A stretch of DNA of 47,728 nucleotides from Arenibacter algicola (GCF_018860365.1 NZ_JAHKPO010000028.1:1-47728); one strand, 5' to 3'. Counted from the stretch's first letter, positions 26,615-36,833 are shown. The notes: generated from the sequence alone by a model not told the origin. Numbers and translations are program-made.

Positions 26615-28483
26615 TTACTCTTGGGCCTGCCAAACATTGTTTTCTTCATTTACATCTGCCATAAGTTGGGATGGGTCCAATACAATGGCCTTAACGTTAG
26701 TGAGCTCCTTATCCAAGATAAAGTCGTAGTTGGAATATGCCCAGGGCCAATCTTGCAATACGGTTCTTTTTAAATTAGGATATGGATTCTCTTTTTCGCC
26801 ATGCATCATACGCAAGGGAGCATAAAATGTTTCTTGGGTACCATCATTGTAAAGTACCAAAATGTCTATGGGCATGGGCATAAGACCAATTCGTTCCAAG
26901 CTTACCTTGGTTTTTTGTCCCTCTGCCTCAACGGCCTTAATACCGTAATCTATGGTATTGGTCGTTTGGGTCCAATCTGTAAGGTACCAGTCCAACTCCA
27001 TCCCCGAGACCTTTTCGGCGGTTCTTTTTATATCGTTAGGGGTTGGGTGTTTAAATTTAAAGTCCTGATAATATTTCCTTAGGGTTATCATAAGCTTATC
27101 CTGGCCTATTATATAGCCTAATTGCGATAGGAAAATAGCTCCTTTGCTATAGGCAGCAACCCCATAGGCAAAATTTAGCTCATATCTATCGGAATGGGTG
27201 GTTTGGGGCTGTTCTTTGCCGGAAGCCACCAAATTATAATATCCTTGATAGGAACCTGCAAAGGGATTTTCCTTGTTTTGGTCCATGATCTGGTCCATGC
27301 ACAGGCTGGAGATAAAGGAGGTAAAGCCTTCATCCATCCATTCGTGTTTGGATTCGTTGCTCGCCAGTACATGTTGGAACCAGGAATGTGCCATTTCATG
27401 CACCATAACTCCTACCAGGCTTCCAAAATTTCTACCCCCGGTGATAAGGGTACTCATGGCGTATTCCATGCCACCATCGCCTCCTTGTATCACCGAGTAT
27501 TGATCATAGGGATAATCACCAATATTTTTATTGAAGAACTGCATGGCCTCGGCCGTTTTTGGTTGAAGTTTTTTCCAATTTTCTACAATTTCCTTATCGT
27601 TTTTATAGAAAAAATGGAGCATTGGCCCATTTTCTACCTTTAAGGTATCGTGAAGGTAATCTGGATCGGCAGCCCACATAAAATCGTGGACCATTGGGGC
27701 TTTAAAATGCCAAGTAAGGGTTTTGCCCTTGGTCTTTTTTATTTTTGTTCCAGGGGTTTCATAACCATGACCTATTTCTTCCGGGTTCTGTAAATATCCA
27801 GTTCCCCCTACCACATATTTCTTGTCCAGGGTAAGTTTAACATCAAAATCGCCCCATACTCCATGAAATTCACGGGCAATATAAGGATCTGCATGCCAGC
27901 CTTCAAAATCGTATTCCGCCAATTTTGGGTACCACTGACTCATGGATAGCGCAACCCCTTCACTGCTGTTTCTACCACTTCGTCTTATTTGTAAAGGTAT
28001 TTGCCCATTAAAGGTCATTTCAAAGGTGGTTTTTCCACCAGCGGGAATGGGTTTATTTAATTCAACAACCAAAATTGTACCTTCTTCCACATAGGAAACG
28101 GCTTGGTTGTCCTGCGTTAGGGAAGTAACCCTAAGATATCCTATTTCTTCGGGACTAAGGCTTGCAATCCTACTTTTTCCGTCTGCCATCATTCTACCGT
28201 CCGGATCAGCAATACTTTGTAAACGCATGTCCATTTCACTGCCAGGTTGAAAAGCATTGAAAAAAAGATGGTAATACACTCTGCTGAGTTCATCCGGGGA
28301 GTTATTGGTATAGACCAATTTTTGGGTTCCCTTGTATTGATAATTGTCAACGTCGACGTTTACATCCATGGAATAATCCACATGCTGTTGCCAATAGGAA
28401 GTATTGTTTTGTGCTTCCAATTGTGCTGTTAAGCTGAAAATGGCAATCACTAAACCAAAAAAAAGTCCTTTGTTATGTCTCAT
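26615..28483 (-). CDS. M1 family metallopeptidase (aminopeptidase)
   Basis: 622 residues with a signal peptide (LFFGLVIAIFSLTAQLEAQ). The zinc motif is HEMAH (His362, Glu363, His366) followed by Glu385 in EWMDEGF. The exopeptidase region is GGMEYA (337-342) in place of the more common GAMEN. These enzymes remove N-terminal residues from peptides. The N-terminal beta domain (WYPKLAEYD... and GDFDVKLTLDKKYVVGGTG) is typical. It is probably periplasmic or surface-linked. It lies 81 bp downstream of the S8 protease on the same strand, suggesting a shared proteolytic role. Confidence 0.95.
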   Translation of the reverse strand: MRHNKGLFFGLVIAIFSLTAQLEAQNNTSYWQQHVDYSMDVNVDVDNYQYKGTQKLVYTNNSPDELSRVYYHLFFNAFQPGSEMDMRLQSIADPDGRMMADGKSRIASLSPEEIGYLRVTSLTQDNQAVSYVEEGTILVVELNKPIPAGGKTTFEMTFNGQIPLQIRRSGRNSSEGVALSMSQWYPKLAEYDFEGWHADPYIAREFHGVWGDFDVKLTLDKKYVVGGTGYLQNPEEIGHGYETPGTKIKKTKGKTLTWHFKAPMVHDFMWAADPDYLHDTLKVENGPMLHFFYKNDKEIVENWKKLQPKTAEAMQFFNKNIGDYPYDQYSVIQGGDGGMEYAMSTLITGGRNFGSLVGVMVHEMAHSWFQHVLASNESKHEWMDEGFTSFISSLCMDQIMDQNKENPFAGSYQGYYNLVASGKEQPQTTHSDRYELNFAYGVAAYSKGAIFLSQLGYIIGQDKLMITLRKYYQDFKFKHPTPNDIKRTAEKVSGMELDWYLTDWTQTTNTIDYGIKAVEAEGQKTKVSLERIGLMPMPIDILVLYNDGTQETFYAPLRMMHGEKENPYPNLKRTVLQDWPWAYSNYDFILDKELTNVKAIVLDPSQLMADVNEENNVWQAQE

Positions 28484-28520
28484 ACCTTCAATTTGAATAA
28501 TCTATTTTTTAAAGTTCAAA

Positions 28521-28546
28521 GGCAGCCTACGTTTTTAGGCTGTGCC
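28521..28546. terminator. Hairpin between the S8 and M1 genes
   Basis: GGCAGCCTA (28521-28529) pairs with TAGGCTGTGCC (28536-28546) with one bulge. There is no clean T-run on the minus strand, so it may be a weak terminator or an mRNA-stabilising hairpin. Confidence 0.4.
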
Positions 28547-28564
28547 ATGAGTCTTATTTATCCA

Positions 28565-30196
28565 TTATAGTTTTATTTTCCCTTTGGACACAGCATCTGC
28601 CATAACTAAGGCATTGTATGCGTTGACCATTTTACCGGATTTTGAGATTTTTTGAAAATCCATTGCCTTTGAGGCATCACCATCTACCACTACTTTGGAT
28701 TTGGTAGTAAGTCCGGAATTCAACAATATTGCCTTTACTTGGGAAGCTGATAATTTTGGATAAAAAGATCTTACAAGGGCAGCGACTCCTGCAACAGCAG
28801 GTGCGGCCATGGAAGTACCTCCCTGAAAATCGTATTCATTGTTGGGCATTGTGGAATAGATATCGTCACCAGGAGCAAAAACATCTACGTTTATAAGGCC
28901 ATAATTGGAAAAGGAGGCCACCATTTCGGAACCATATTTGCTTGTCAAAGCCCCCACGGTAATCACATTATCTGCCATCTCAGGTCCGTTATTGATTTGA
29001 TCGTTGGGGAAATTTGGGTTATTTGGGTCATCAAGATCTTCGCCGGAGTTTCCTGCTGCATGTACAAAAAGAACATCATTTTCCGCTGCATATTTAATGG
29101 CGTCATAAACCCACTCGGCATTTGGAGAATAGGCTTTTCCAAAACTTCCATTAATAATTTTGGCTCCGTTATCCACGGCATATCGTATTCCCAAAGCAAT
29201 ATCCTTATCATATTCATCTCCATTGGGTACGGCCCTGATACTCATAATTTCTACATTGTCCGCAACCCCGTTAGCTCCAAGACCGTTATTTCTTTTTGCT
29301 GCAATAATACCGGCAACGTGGGTTCCATGACTTTCATCATCAACCCTGTTTTTTGGATTTCCGTTTCCGTAGCCCCTATCGTCAAAATTATAAGGATCGT
29401 CCCCTACCATTTTTCTACCATCAAAATCTACATTTAAATTATAGTTCAGTTGATCGGTAAAATGTTTAATGCCATCCTTAAGTTCTGAAATAACTTCTGG
29501 AATAGTATCCTTTATGCTCAACATTTGCATTAAAATACTAACGTTTCTCTGCATGGTCTCGTCATTGGATTTAATTTCGGTCAGGTCTTTTTTGTTATAG
29601 CTATCCTTCCCCAAAAGTTCCTTTACCTCTTCATCCGCATTTTGGACTGCTTGCAGTATTTGTTCGTACTGCCCTTTATTTTGAAGAGCTTTTTGATAAT
29701 CTTTGTCCAGGTCGCTTTTGGCCTTGGCCTGAAGGGAGGCATCCCCTAATTTTTTGGCCACAATTCTGGCCATTTCCAATTGCTCGTTGTAGGATTCCCC
29801 TAAAAAGTTGTAACCGTGTATATCGTCTACATAGCCATTATTGTCATCGTCTTTATTATTCCCGGCAATTTCTCCTTTGTTAGTCCAAAGGACATCCACC
29901 AAATCCTCATGGGTAAGGTCCATTCCTGAATCCAGCACAGCCACTATTACCTTTTCCCCTTTTTTATTCCCTATTATTTCGGAGTAGGCTTTGTCTACGC
30001 TCATCCCAGGAATGGTATCGGTAAGCAGGTCCGTGTGTCCCCAATTCTTTTTTTGAGCCTCGGTTAATTCTGATATTTTTAGGGGCAGGGTATCTATATT
30101 TTCAATTGGGGTGGAAACTAGCGCAGTACTACCACAGCCATAAAGTAAAATAGAGGCCGACACGGCCAAAATAGTTCTGTTCAATGTTAGTGTCAT
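28565..30196 (-). CDS. S8 family serine peptidase (subtilase), lipoprotein
   Basis: 543 residues with a lipobox (ILLYGCGS, Cys21). The catalytic triad is Asp89 in VAVLDSGMD, His290 in SHGTHVAG, and Ser462 in GGTSMAAP, with the oxyanion Asn383 in AGNSG. A charged helical insertion of about 125 residues (135-260), rich in Lys, Glu and Gln, separates the Asp and His motifs; this is much longer than in classical subtilisins. A segment DKDDDNNGYVDDIHGYNF follows the Asp motif and is likely calcium-binding. It is probably exposed in the periplasm or on the surface. It precedes the M1 peptidase on the same strand. Confidence 0.94.
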   Translation of the reverse strand: MTLTLNRTILAVSASILLYGCGSTALVSTPIENIDTLPLKISELTEAQKKNWGHTDLLTDTIPGMSVDKAYSEIIGNKKGEKVIVAVLDSGMDLTHEDLVDVLWTNKGEIAGNNKDDDNNGYVDDIHGYNFLGESYNEQLEMARIVAKKLGDASLQAKAKSDLDKDYQKALQNKGQYEQILQAVQNADEEVKELLGKDSYNKKDLTEIKSNDETMQRNVSILMQMLSIKDTIPEVISELKDGIKHFTDQLNYNLNVDFDGRKMVGDDPYNFDDRGYGNGNPKNRVDDESHGTHVAGIIAAKRNNGLGANGVADNVEIMSIRAVPNGDEYDKDIALGIRYAVDNGAKIINGSFGKAYSPNAEWVYDAIKYAAENDVLFVHAAGNSGEDLDDPNNPNFPNDQINNGPEMADNVITVGALTSKYGSEMVASFSNYGLINVDVFAPGDDIYSTMPNNEYDFQGGTSMAAPAVAGVAALVRSFYPKLSASQVKAILLNSGLTTKSKVVVDGDASKAMDFQKISKSGKMVNAYNALVMADAVSKGKIKL

Positions 30197-30310
30197 TTAT
30201 TTATAGTGTTAGATTAGAATGTCTTAATTAATTGATTTCCAGGAAATTTTGCTTGAAATTTTGCTGTGTAGCCATGGTCTGCCGTGTATAGGAGTTTACA
30301 ATTGATCATA

Positions 30311-31171
30311 TTATTCAAAAAGCTGGGCAAAGGTATGTATTTCTTTTAAACGTATTCCCTTGTCCGTTGTTTGTAGGGTACAGATTTGGTTGTGGGCATC
30401 GTGTTCCAAAAACAGATAGTAATTGTCTTTTACGGCCTTTTCCAAAAACAGCGCTTTTTCTGAAAGTGTTAATAGCGGCCTTGTATCATAGCCCATAACA
30501 TAGGGCAGTGGTATATGACCTGCCGTGGGGAGTAGGTCCGCCGCAAATACCAGGGTTTTGTCCTTATATTTAATATGGGGTATCATCTGTTTTTCCGTAT
30601 GTCCGTCCACAAACAAAATGCCAAAATCCAATTCCGATTTTTCCGAGAAAGTCTTTTCCGTTCTTTCAACAAATCGCAACTGTCCACTTTCCTGCATGGG
30701 CATTAGGTTTTCTGTTAGAAAGGAAGCTTTTTCCCGTACATTGGGTTCCGTGGCCCATCGCCAATGGGCTTCGTTGGTCCAAAAAACGGCATTTTTAAAA
30801 GCGGGTTCGTAACCGGTTCTATCCTTGTTCCATTGAATGCTTCCCCCACAATGGTCAAAATGTAAATGGGTCAGGAAAACATCTGTAATATCATCCCTGT
30901 GAAAGCCGTATTTTTTTAGGGATTTATCCAAGGAATGGTCTCCCCACCTATAGTAATACCCAAAGAATTTATCGGATTGTTTATTGCCCATCCCGGTATC
31001 TATTAGGGTAAGTCGATCGCCATTCTCGATTAATAGACACCTAGCGGCCATATCTATCATATTATTTGAATCTGCCGGATTGGTCCTGTTCCATATCGAT
31101 TTTGGAACCACACCGAACATGGCTCCTCCATCCAACTTAAAATTTCCAGATTCAATAGGGTATAATTTCAT
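30311..31171 (-). CDS. MBL-fold metallo-hydrolase
   Basis: 286 residues from the ATG at 31171; an upstream in-frame TTG at 31198 is unlikely. The metal motif HLHFDHCGG (His102, His104, Asp106, His107) is complete. Later ligands are likely the His in VDGHTEKQ, the Asp in AADLLPTAGH and the His in LEHDAH. The layout resembles the lactonase/quorum-quenching subgroup of the superfamily, but the substrate is open. It is cytoplasmic. It lies 114 bp upstream of the S8 protease gene. Confidence 0.9.
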   Translation of the reverse strand: MKLYPIESGNFKLDGGAMFGVVPKSIWNRTNPADSNNMIDMAARCLLIENGDRLTLIDTGMGNKQSDKFFGYYYRWGDHSLDKSLKKYGFHRDDITDVFLTHLHFDHCGGSIQWNKDRTGYEPAFKNAVFWTNEAHWRWATEPNVREKASFLTENLMPMQESGQLRFVERTEKTFSEKSELDFGILFVDGHTEKQMIPHIKYKDKTLVFAADLLPTAGHIPLPYVMGYDTRPLLTLSEKALFLEKAVKDNYYLFLEHDAHNQICTLQTTDKGIRLKEIHTFAQLFE

Positions 31172-31287
31172 AGATAACCTAGCGTAAAGAAGGTGCAAAT
31201 TAACAAAAGCACTAGGGATATTTCTTGAAACTTGGTTTTATTAGAGGTTTTTTAACACTTTATCAGCAATTTATCTGTGGTGTTTAG

Positions 31288-33069
31288 CTACTGGAGGTAG
31301 ACAACACTTTCCTTGGGTTTTATAATGTCTTTGTAATGAAATGGTCGTTTCAGGCCATTTTCATCGAGAATTAAAATGGGTAGGATATCCTTATTTTGGG
31401 CATTGTTTTTAAACCAATTTCTGGTGGAGATCTCCTTTTCCATTTTTTCGGTCCTTTCCTCAAAATTGTTCGTGGTAATTTTATAGGACCAAGGTACCAT
31501 ATCGGTTTTATTGGCAAACAAGGAAGAGGCATCCATGTGATCCAATAGATTTAGACCTACCCCATTTTCAACTGGGGAGACAAGTACTATTCTGTTCGGG
31601 ATATAAAAGGAGTTGTAGGCCAATTGTGCGGAAAGAAGATTAATTTCACTATTGCCCGTTAGTGCTATAAAGGTATTTTTATTTAAGGCGTTTGCCTCTT
31701 CAAACGCGTCTTCCCTAAGTCCGTTTCCATAGATTGCTTTTACCCCCTGTGCATTGGCTTCGTTCACTAAATCCTTATTGTAGTCTATAAGGATTACTTC
31801 GTTCTGTTCGGCCAGTTGCTTGGCGATGTAAAGTCCCAAGGGATTTGCGCCTAATATCAGGTAACCATTTCGTGCGTCCTGTTTTACCAGTTCTCCGCGT
31901 TTTTTGAGCCAATTGGTGGTCCAAGTAAGGAACACCGGCACCGTAAGGGTAGTAGAAATGGCCATAAATACCAAAATTGAAAAAATTTCCTGTGAAATAA
32001 TGTTCATTTGAAGGCCTATCCCTGCAATTATTATCTCCACAGCTCCCCTTCCGTTCATACCGGTACCAATAGTGAACCCTTCCCGCCAGCCGTAACCGCT
32101 GGGTAAATAAAAAAGTGTGGTCCCTAATATTTTTCCGACGACGGCACCTGTAATAACACATATCAAAAGGGCTAGGTCCGTCTGAAATACATCCAAAGTA
32201 ACATGAAAGCCGGCTGTAACAAAAAAAATGGGAGCTAGAAAACCTATGGAAATATCATGAAAGACAGCTGAAACGTCCTTAAGAATATGCCTAGAAAACA
32301 CACTATCCCTTATAAAGAGTCCGGCCATAAAGCTTCCCAAAATACCATGAAGTCCGGCAAGTTCGGCCAATTCTGAAAAACCCAGCACCATAATAATTAA
32401 AATGGTAAAGAGTATTGTCCGGCTTGTTAGCTTGGCCTTGGTCAGTAATTTACCCAAAAGAGGAAATAAATAGATGCCGATTAACAGGGCAATGGAGAAA
32501 AAAAGAATTGCTTTCCCTGCCACCCAGGCCAGCCCTGCGGTATCAATACTTCCAGCTTCTACATAACCTATAATTCCAGCAAAAATAATAAGCGCCAAGG
32601 TGTCCGATATTAAGGCTCCGGCCATAAGCACATAGGCTATTCGTGTATCCAAAAGTTTTAGATCTACAAGAATTCTGCTCTTGGTGGCCAAGGAAGTTAC
32701 CCCAACAGCAATACCTACAAATAGTCCGGCAATTTGGGTGCCCCCAAAATGCAAAATGGTGTAATAACCAAGACCAAAAGGAACTACGAATCCACCAATG
32801 GCTGCAAGTAGACCTGCCCATGAGGCTTTCCCCAAATCCTTAAAGTTGATTTCCATGCCGATATAGGCCATAAGAAAGAGAATTCCCACTTCCGCCAAAA
32901 TGTCCAAGTCAGCTGAAGTTTCCAATACGGCCAACAAAGCAGGACCAAAAATGATTCCAATTAAAAGCTCACCCAAAATGGAGGGGAAACCCATACGTTT
33001 GGCCAAAATCCCCCCAAGCCAGGCGGCAGCCAATACCATCAATAAGTTTACTATATTCAGTTCTACCAT
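31288..33069 (-). CDS. CPA2 cation:proton antiporter with RCK-like (TrkA-N) domain
   Basis: 593 residues. About 12 membrane spans occupy the first 390 residues, with the CPA2 features FPSILGELLIGIIFGPALL and GMNGRGAVEIIIAGIGL. A cytoplasmic NAD-binding domain follows (NGYLILGANPLGLYIAKQLAEQ), then about 80 C-terminal residues. KefB/KefC relatives exchange K+ or Na+ for H+ and are gated through the nucleotide-binding domain. It is divergent from a second antiporter gene, with 190 bp between their starts. Confidence 0.92.
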   Translation of the reverse strand: MVELNIVNLLMVLAAAWLGGILAKRMGFPSILGELLIGIIFGPALLAVLETSADLDILAEVGILFLMAYIGMEINFKDLGKASWAGLLAAIGGFVVPFGLGYYTILHFGGTQIAGLFVGIAVGVTSLATKSRILVDLKLLDTRIAYVLMAGALISDTLALIIFAGIIGYVEAGSIDTAGLAWVAGKAILFFSIALLIGIYLFPLLGKLLTKAKLTSRTILFTILIIMVLGFSELAELAGLHGILGSFMAGLFIRDSVFSRHILKDVSAVFHDISIGFLAPIFFVTAGFHVTLDVFQTDLALLICVITGAVVGKILGTTLFYLPSGYGWREGFTIGTGMNGRGAVEIIIAGIGLQMNIISQEIFSILVFMAISTTLTVPVFLTWTTNWLKKRGELVKQDARNGYLILGANPLGLYIAKQLAEQNEVILIDYNKDLVNEANAQGVKAIYGNGLREDAFEEANALNKNTFIALTGNSEINLLSAQLAYNSFYIPNRIVLVSPVENGVGLNLLDHMDASSLFANKTDMVPWSYKITTNNFEERTEKMEKEISTRNWFKNNAQNKDILPILILDENGLKRPFHYKDIIKPKESVVYLQ

Positions 33070-33259
33070 AGCAGAGAATTATTTGTGGGAAAACCGATGA
33101 TAAAATACCTAAAAATTGGTTAATCCCAAAGAAACCAGGGACTTTATATTATTACCCCCAAAAGTCGGCTCTTTTACCTTATCCTTTAAAATAAATTGCC
33201 TATTCCAGATAGGGAAAACGGGTATTTTTTAATGAGGTGCCAAGGTTTTTTTTCCTTAG

Positions 33260-35155
33260 ATGGATTTTTTCTATATTAAAACTTATCTTGCTTCAAATTT
33301 TTTTATGGTAGAACTAGCGGGAATAATTGTTCTTGGTATCATTGCACAGTGGGTGGCTTGGCGCTTTAAATTACCGGCCATTTTGCCCCTGATTCTTATA
33401 GGTTTATTGGTAGGACCTATATCTACTTTGTTTACAGAGGACGGCACAAAATTAATAAGGCCTATCTGGAATAAGACAGAGGGCTTGTTTTTAGGGGAGA
33501 GTCTTTATCATTTTGTATCCCTGGCTATAGGTGTTATTCTATTTGAGGGTGGCCTTACCCTGAAACGTTCCGAGGTAACCAGAGTAGGCCCTGTTATTAC
33601 CAAGTTGATTACCTTGGGTAGTGCAGTTACCTTTTTTTTAGCAGGTACAGCCGCACATTTTATATTTGATTTGCCTTGGCAAATATCCTTTTTGTTCTCT
33701 GCTCTCATAATTGTTACAGGACCAACGGTGATTACCCCGATTCTTAGAAATATTCCTTTGAAAAAAGATCTATCGGCGGTACTGAAATGGGAGGGTATTT
33801 TGATAGATCCCATTGGTGCACTTGTGGCGGTATTGGTCTTTGAGTTTATCAGTATCGGCGAAGGCCAAGGGTATACCCAAACCGGTCTTTTGGAGTTTGT
33901 AAAGGTGTTGTTATTGGGTTTCACCTTTGGTTTCTCTTTTGCACATGCTTTGACCTTGGCCATTAAAAAGAATTACGTACCTCATTATTTGTTAAATGTG
34001 GTATCCTTATCCGTAGTGCTTTCGGTTTTTGTTATTTCCGAGCTTTTTGCACATGAATCCGGGTTACTCGCCGTGGTAGTTATGGGCATGGTCATGGGAA
34101 ATACCCAGCTGCCCAATATTAAGGAGCTGCTCTATTTTAAGGAGTCCCTAAGTATACTTTTGATTTCCATGCTTTTCATTTTGCTTTCGGCAAGTATGAA
34201 TTTACCCGAACTGGAATTGTTGTACAGCCCTAATACGCTTATACTTTTTGCTATTGTAGTTTTTGTGGTAAGACCTTTGGGGGTATTTTTGAGTACCATG
34301 GGTTCCAATCTTAATTTTAGGGAAAAATTGTTTATTAGTTGGGTTGGTCCCAGGGGGATTGTTGCTGCAGGGATTGCCTCATTATTTGGTTCCAAATTAA
34401 TTTTGAGGGGAGAACCTGGAGCGGAATATATTACACCATTGGTTTTTATGATCGTTTTGGGAACAGTACTTCTCAATGCTTCAACCGCAAGGTTCATGGC
34501 AAAATTACTTGGGGTATTCTTGGAAAAGTCCGAAGGCATTCTCATTATAGGTGCTTCCAAGGTGCCTAGATTAATAGCCAGTTATCTTAAGAAGAATAAT
34601 AGGCATGTGGTATTGATAGATAATAACCAAAACAATATTGAAAAGGCCAAAAACCTTGGGCTGGAGGCCTTTGTAGCCAACATCTATTCCGATGCCCTGA
34701 CGGACAATATAGAATTGAACGATGTTGGATATTTAATGGCATTGACGGGTAACTCGGACATTAATGAATACGCCATAGAAACTTTCAAGAAAGAATTCGG
34801 GGAACAGGGTTCATTTAGATTAGTGAATTCTGATGAGATGAACGACCCTGAAAATAATCCAATGGAGGGTCTTTTTTCGCATACCGATGATTTTATTACC
34901 TTGACCGAAGCCGCTAGAAGTAATCCTGTAATTCATGAAATAGAATTAAAGAGCAAGGAACATTATGAGGGCCTTATAGAAATTACCAAAGCGGATAAGG
35001 ATATTGTTCCAATTTTTATTAAGACCTTGGATGGGGACTTAAAAATTATTTCTTCGTTTAGCAAAAATTTTGAAGACATTAAGGAAGGTAGTAAGTTGGT
35101 GTATCTTGGAAAGTTATTGGAGGCTGACAAGCATGATAAGAAACAGAAAATTTAA
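33260..35155 (+). CDS. CPA1 (NhaP-like) cation:proton antiporter with TrkA-like C-terminus
   Basis: 631 residues. The membrane part includes FKLPAILPLILIGLLVGP, ILFEGGLTLKRSE, and SWVGPRGIVAAGIASLFGS, all CPA1/NhaP hallmarks. The C-terminal third carries a Rossmann-like region (GILIIGASKVPRLIASYLKKNNRHVVLIDNN) whose glycine motif is degenerate, and a TrkA-C-like tail. It exchanges Na+ or K+ for H+ at the inner membrane. It is divergent from a CPA2 antiporter; shared control of ion and pH balance is likely. Confidence 0.92.
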   Translation: MDFFYIKTYLASNFFMVELAGIIVLGIIAQWVAWRFKLPAILPLILIGLLVGPISTLFTEDGTKLIRPIWNKTEGLFLGESLYHFVSLAIGVILFEGGLTLKRSEVTRVGPVITKLITLGSAVTFFLAGTAAHFIFDLPWQISFLFSALIIVTGPTVITPILRNIPLKKDLSAVLKWEGILIDPIGALVAVLVFEFISIGEGQGYTQTGLLEFVKVLLLGFTFGFSFAHALTLAIKKNYVPHYLLNVVSLSVVLSVFVISELFAHESGLLAVVVMGMVMGNTQLPNIKELLYFKESLSILLISMLFILLSASMNLPELELLYSPNTLILFAIVVFVVRPLGVFLSTMGSNLNFREKLFISWVGPRGIVAAGIASLFGSKLILRGEPGAEYITPLVFMIVLGTVLLNASTARFMAKLLGVFLEKSEGILIIGASKVPRLIASYLKKNNRHVVLIDNNQNNIEKAKNLGLEAFVANIYSDALTDNIELNDVGYLMALTGNSDINEYAIETFKKEFGEQGSFRLVNSDEMNDPENNPMEGLFSHTDDFITLTEAARSNPVIHEIELKSKEHYEGLIEITKADKDIVPIFIKTLDGDLKIISSFSKNFEDIKEGSKLVYLGKLLEADKHDKKQKI

Positions 35156-35172
35156 GTGGCCAGTTACAATAC

Positions 35173-35189
35173 ATGGGCGTGTAGCCCAT
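35173..35189 (+). terminator. Hairpin after the CPA1 antiporter gene
   Basis: ATGGGC (35173-35178) pairs with GCCCAT (35184-35189) around GTGTA, with a possible outer GGCCA/TGGCC stem. No strong T-run follows, so terminator function is uncertain. Confidence 0.35.
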
Positions 35190-35265
35190 ATGGCCTTTCC
35201 AAAAATAATTGTTGAATAATACCAAATAGAAAGAATACTTTTAGTTATAATTTAATCCATCTGTA

Positions 35266-36729
35266 TTGAATCCACTTCTAGTTTTAGCGATCATTTCCAT
35301 TTATTTTGTTTTGTTAATGACCATTTCCTATTTCACGTCAAGAAATAGAAGTGACGAGTCTTATTTTACCGGGGATCGGCAATCGCCTTGGTTCTTGGTG
35401 GCTTTTGGAATGGTGGGCGCCGGGCTTTCGGGAGTAACCTTTGTATCCCTTCCGGGAATGGTGGGCAATAATAATTTCTATTTCTACCAATTTATACTAG
35501 GGAATGTTGTGGGCTATCTTTTCATAACCTTTGTCCTGATTCCACTGTACTATAGATTAAGGCTGGTATCCATTTATGGCTATTTGGATCAGAGATATGG
35601 TGTAAAAACGTATAAGACAGGGTCGCTTTTCTTTTTGGTTTCACAGTCCTTTGGAGCTGCCCTGAGACTATTGTTGGCCTCAAAAATTCTTCAATTTGCA
35701 CTATTTGATAAGCTGAATATTCCGTTTCCCATAACGGTAATCATCATCTTGCTTTTGGTTTGGTTGTATACCAATAAGTCAGGAATAAAGACCATTGTTT
35801 GGACAGATACCTTGCAAACGACCTTCTTGGTCCTTGGGGCCATAATTACGATCTATACCATTACCTCGTCCTTAAATCTGTCGTTTTCGGGAGCTATTCA
35901 ACAGGTTACGGAGCATAAGTATTTTGAAGTGTTTAATTGGGAAAACAAATCGAGCAATAATTTTTTCAAACAGTTTATTGCCGGTATTCTTGTGGCCATC
36001 GCCATGATAGGATTGGATCAGAATATGATGCAGAAAACATTGACCTGTAAGAATCAATGGGACGCGCAAAAGAACACTTTGACCTACAGTTTAATTTTGG
36101 CCATAACCCAATTCTTGTTTTTGGGGTTGGGAATCCTATTATATATTTATGCGGAGAATAATGGAATTGCTTTGGCCGTAGGTGAGAACGGGGCACTTTT
36201 GGATACCGATAACCTGTTTCCCGATCTGGCACTGAACCACCTTGGCGTTTTTGCAGGGGTTAGTTTTTTGTTGGGAATCATTGCAGCATCATTTTCCAGT
36301 GTGGATTCATCCCTAACTGCACTAACCACTTCTTTTACCTATGATTTTCTGGATATCTCACATAAATCCAGTGCTGATAAAAAAAGACTTAAGAACTGGG
36401 TCCTACTTGGTTTTTCGGCAGTCCTATTTTTAATAATTATGCTATTTGCAAACAGTAGGGGAGATGTGGTATCGCTTATATTCAAAGTAGCAGGGTACAC
36501 CTATGGCCCCTTACTCGGCCTTTACATGTTGGGGATGTTTACCAAGATTGCCGTTAAGGATAAATGGGTACCCCTTATTTGTGTGTTGGCTCCGGTACTT
36601 ACCTATTTATTGAGTGTGTTCTTTGCCCAATCCTTTAATTTCGACTTTGGATTTATCAATATAGCCGTTAATGCCGGGCTTACTATTTTAGGATTGTTAT
36701 TGGTAAAACGTAAGGCGGAAACCGCTTGA
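35266..36729 (+). CDS. Sodium:solute symporter (SSS family)
   Basis: 487 residues with about 13 hydrophobic spans. Family features are SDESYFTGDRQSPWFLVAFGMVGAGLSGVTFVSLPG in the first spans and SSVDSSLTALTTSFTYDFL, the SSS signature with Na+-binding serines. It imports an organic solute with Na+. The start is TTG at 35266; the next Met lies inside the first membrane span. It follows the CPA1 antiporter by 110 bp, which may help restore the Na+ gradient. The substrate is unknown. Confidence 0.9.
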   Translation: MNPLLVLAIISIYFVLLMTISYFTSRNRSDESYFTGDRQSPWFLVAFGMVGAGLSGVTFVSLPGMVGNNNFYFYQFILGNVVGYLFITFVLIPLYYRLRLVSIYGYLDQRYGVKTYKTGSLFFLVSQSFGAALRLLLASKILQFALFDKLNIPFPITVIIILLLVWLYTNKSGIKTIVWTDTLQTTFLVLGAIITIYTITSSLNLSFSGAIQQVTEHKYFEVFNWENKSSNNFFKQFIAGILVAIAMIGLDQNMMQKTLTCKNQWDAQKNTLTYSLILAITQFLFLGLGILLYIYAENNGIALAVGENGALLDTDNLFPDLALNHLGVFAGVSFLLGIIAASFSSVDSSLTALTTSFTYDFLDISHKSSADKKRLKNWVLLGFSAVLFLIIMLFANSRGDVVSLIFKVAGYTYGPLLGLYMLGMFTKIAVKDKWVPLICVLAPVLTYLLSVFFAQSFNFDFGFINIAVNAGLTILGLLLVKRKAETA

Positions 36730-36760
36730 TTTCCAAAGGCTAGGGCTATTGTTCACTATT

Positions 36761-36780
36761 TGGGGCATCGCCCCAGAATG
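36761..36780. terminator. Convergent-gene hairpin between the symporter and lepA
   Basis: TGGGGC-ATC-GCCCCA is a 6-bp GC-rich stem with a 3-base loop (36761-36775), followed on the plus strand by GAATGTTTTG. It is placed properly for the plus-strand symporter but has a weak T-run. Confidence 0.4.
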
Positions 36781-36833
36781 TTTTGACCCCTTTATTGAGC
36801 CTGTTATTGAAACAAGTACAATTCCTTTTTTGT

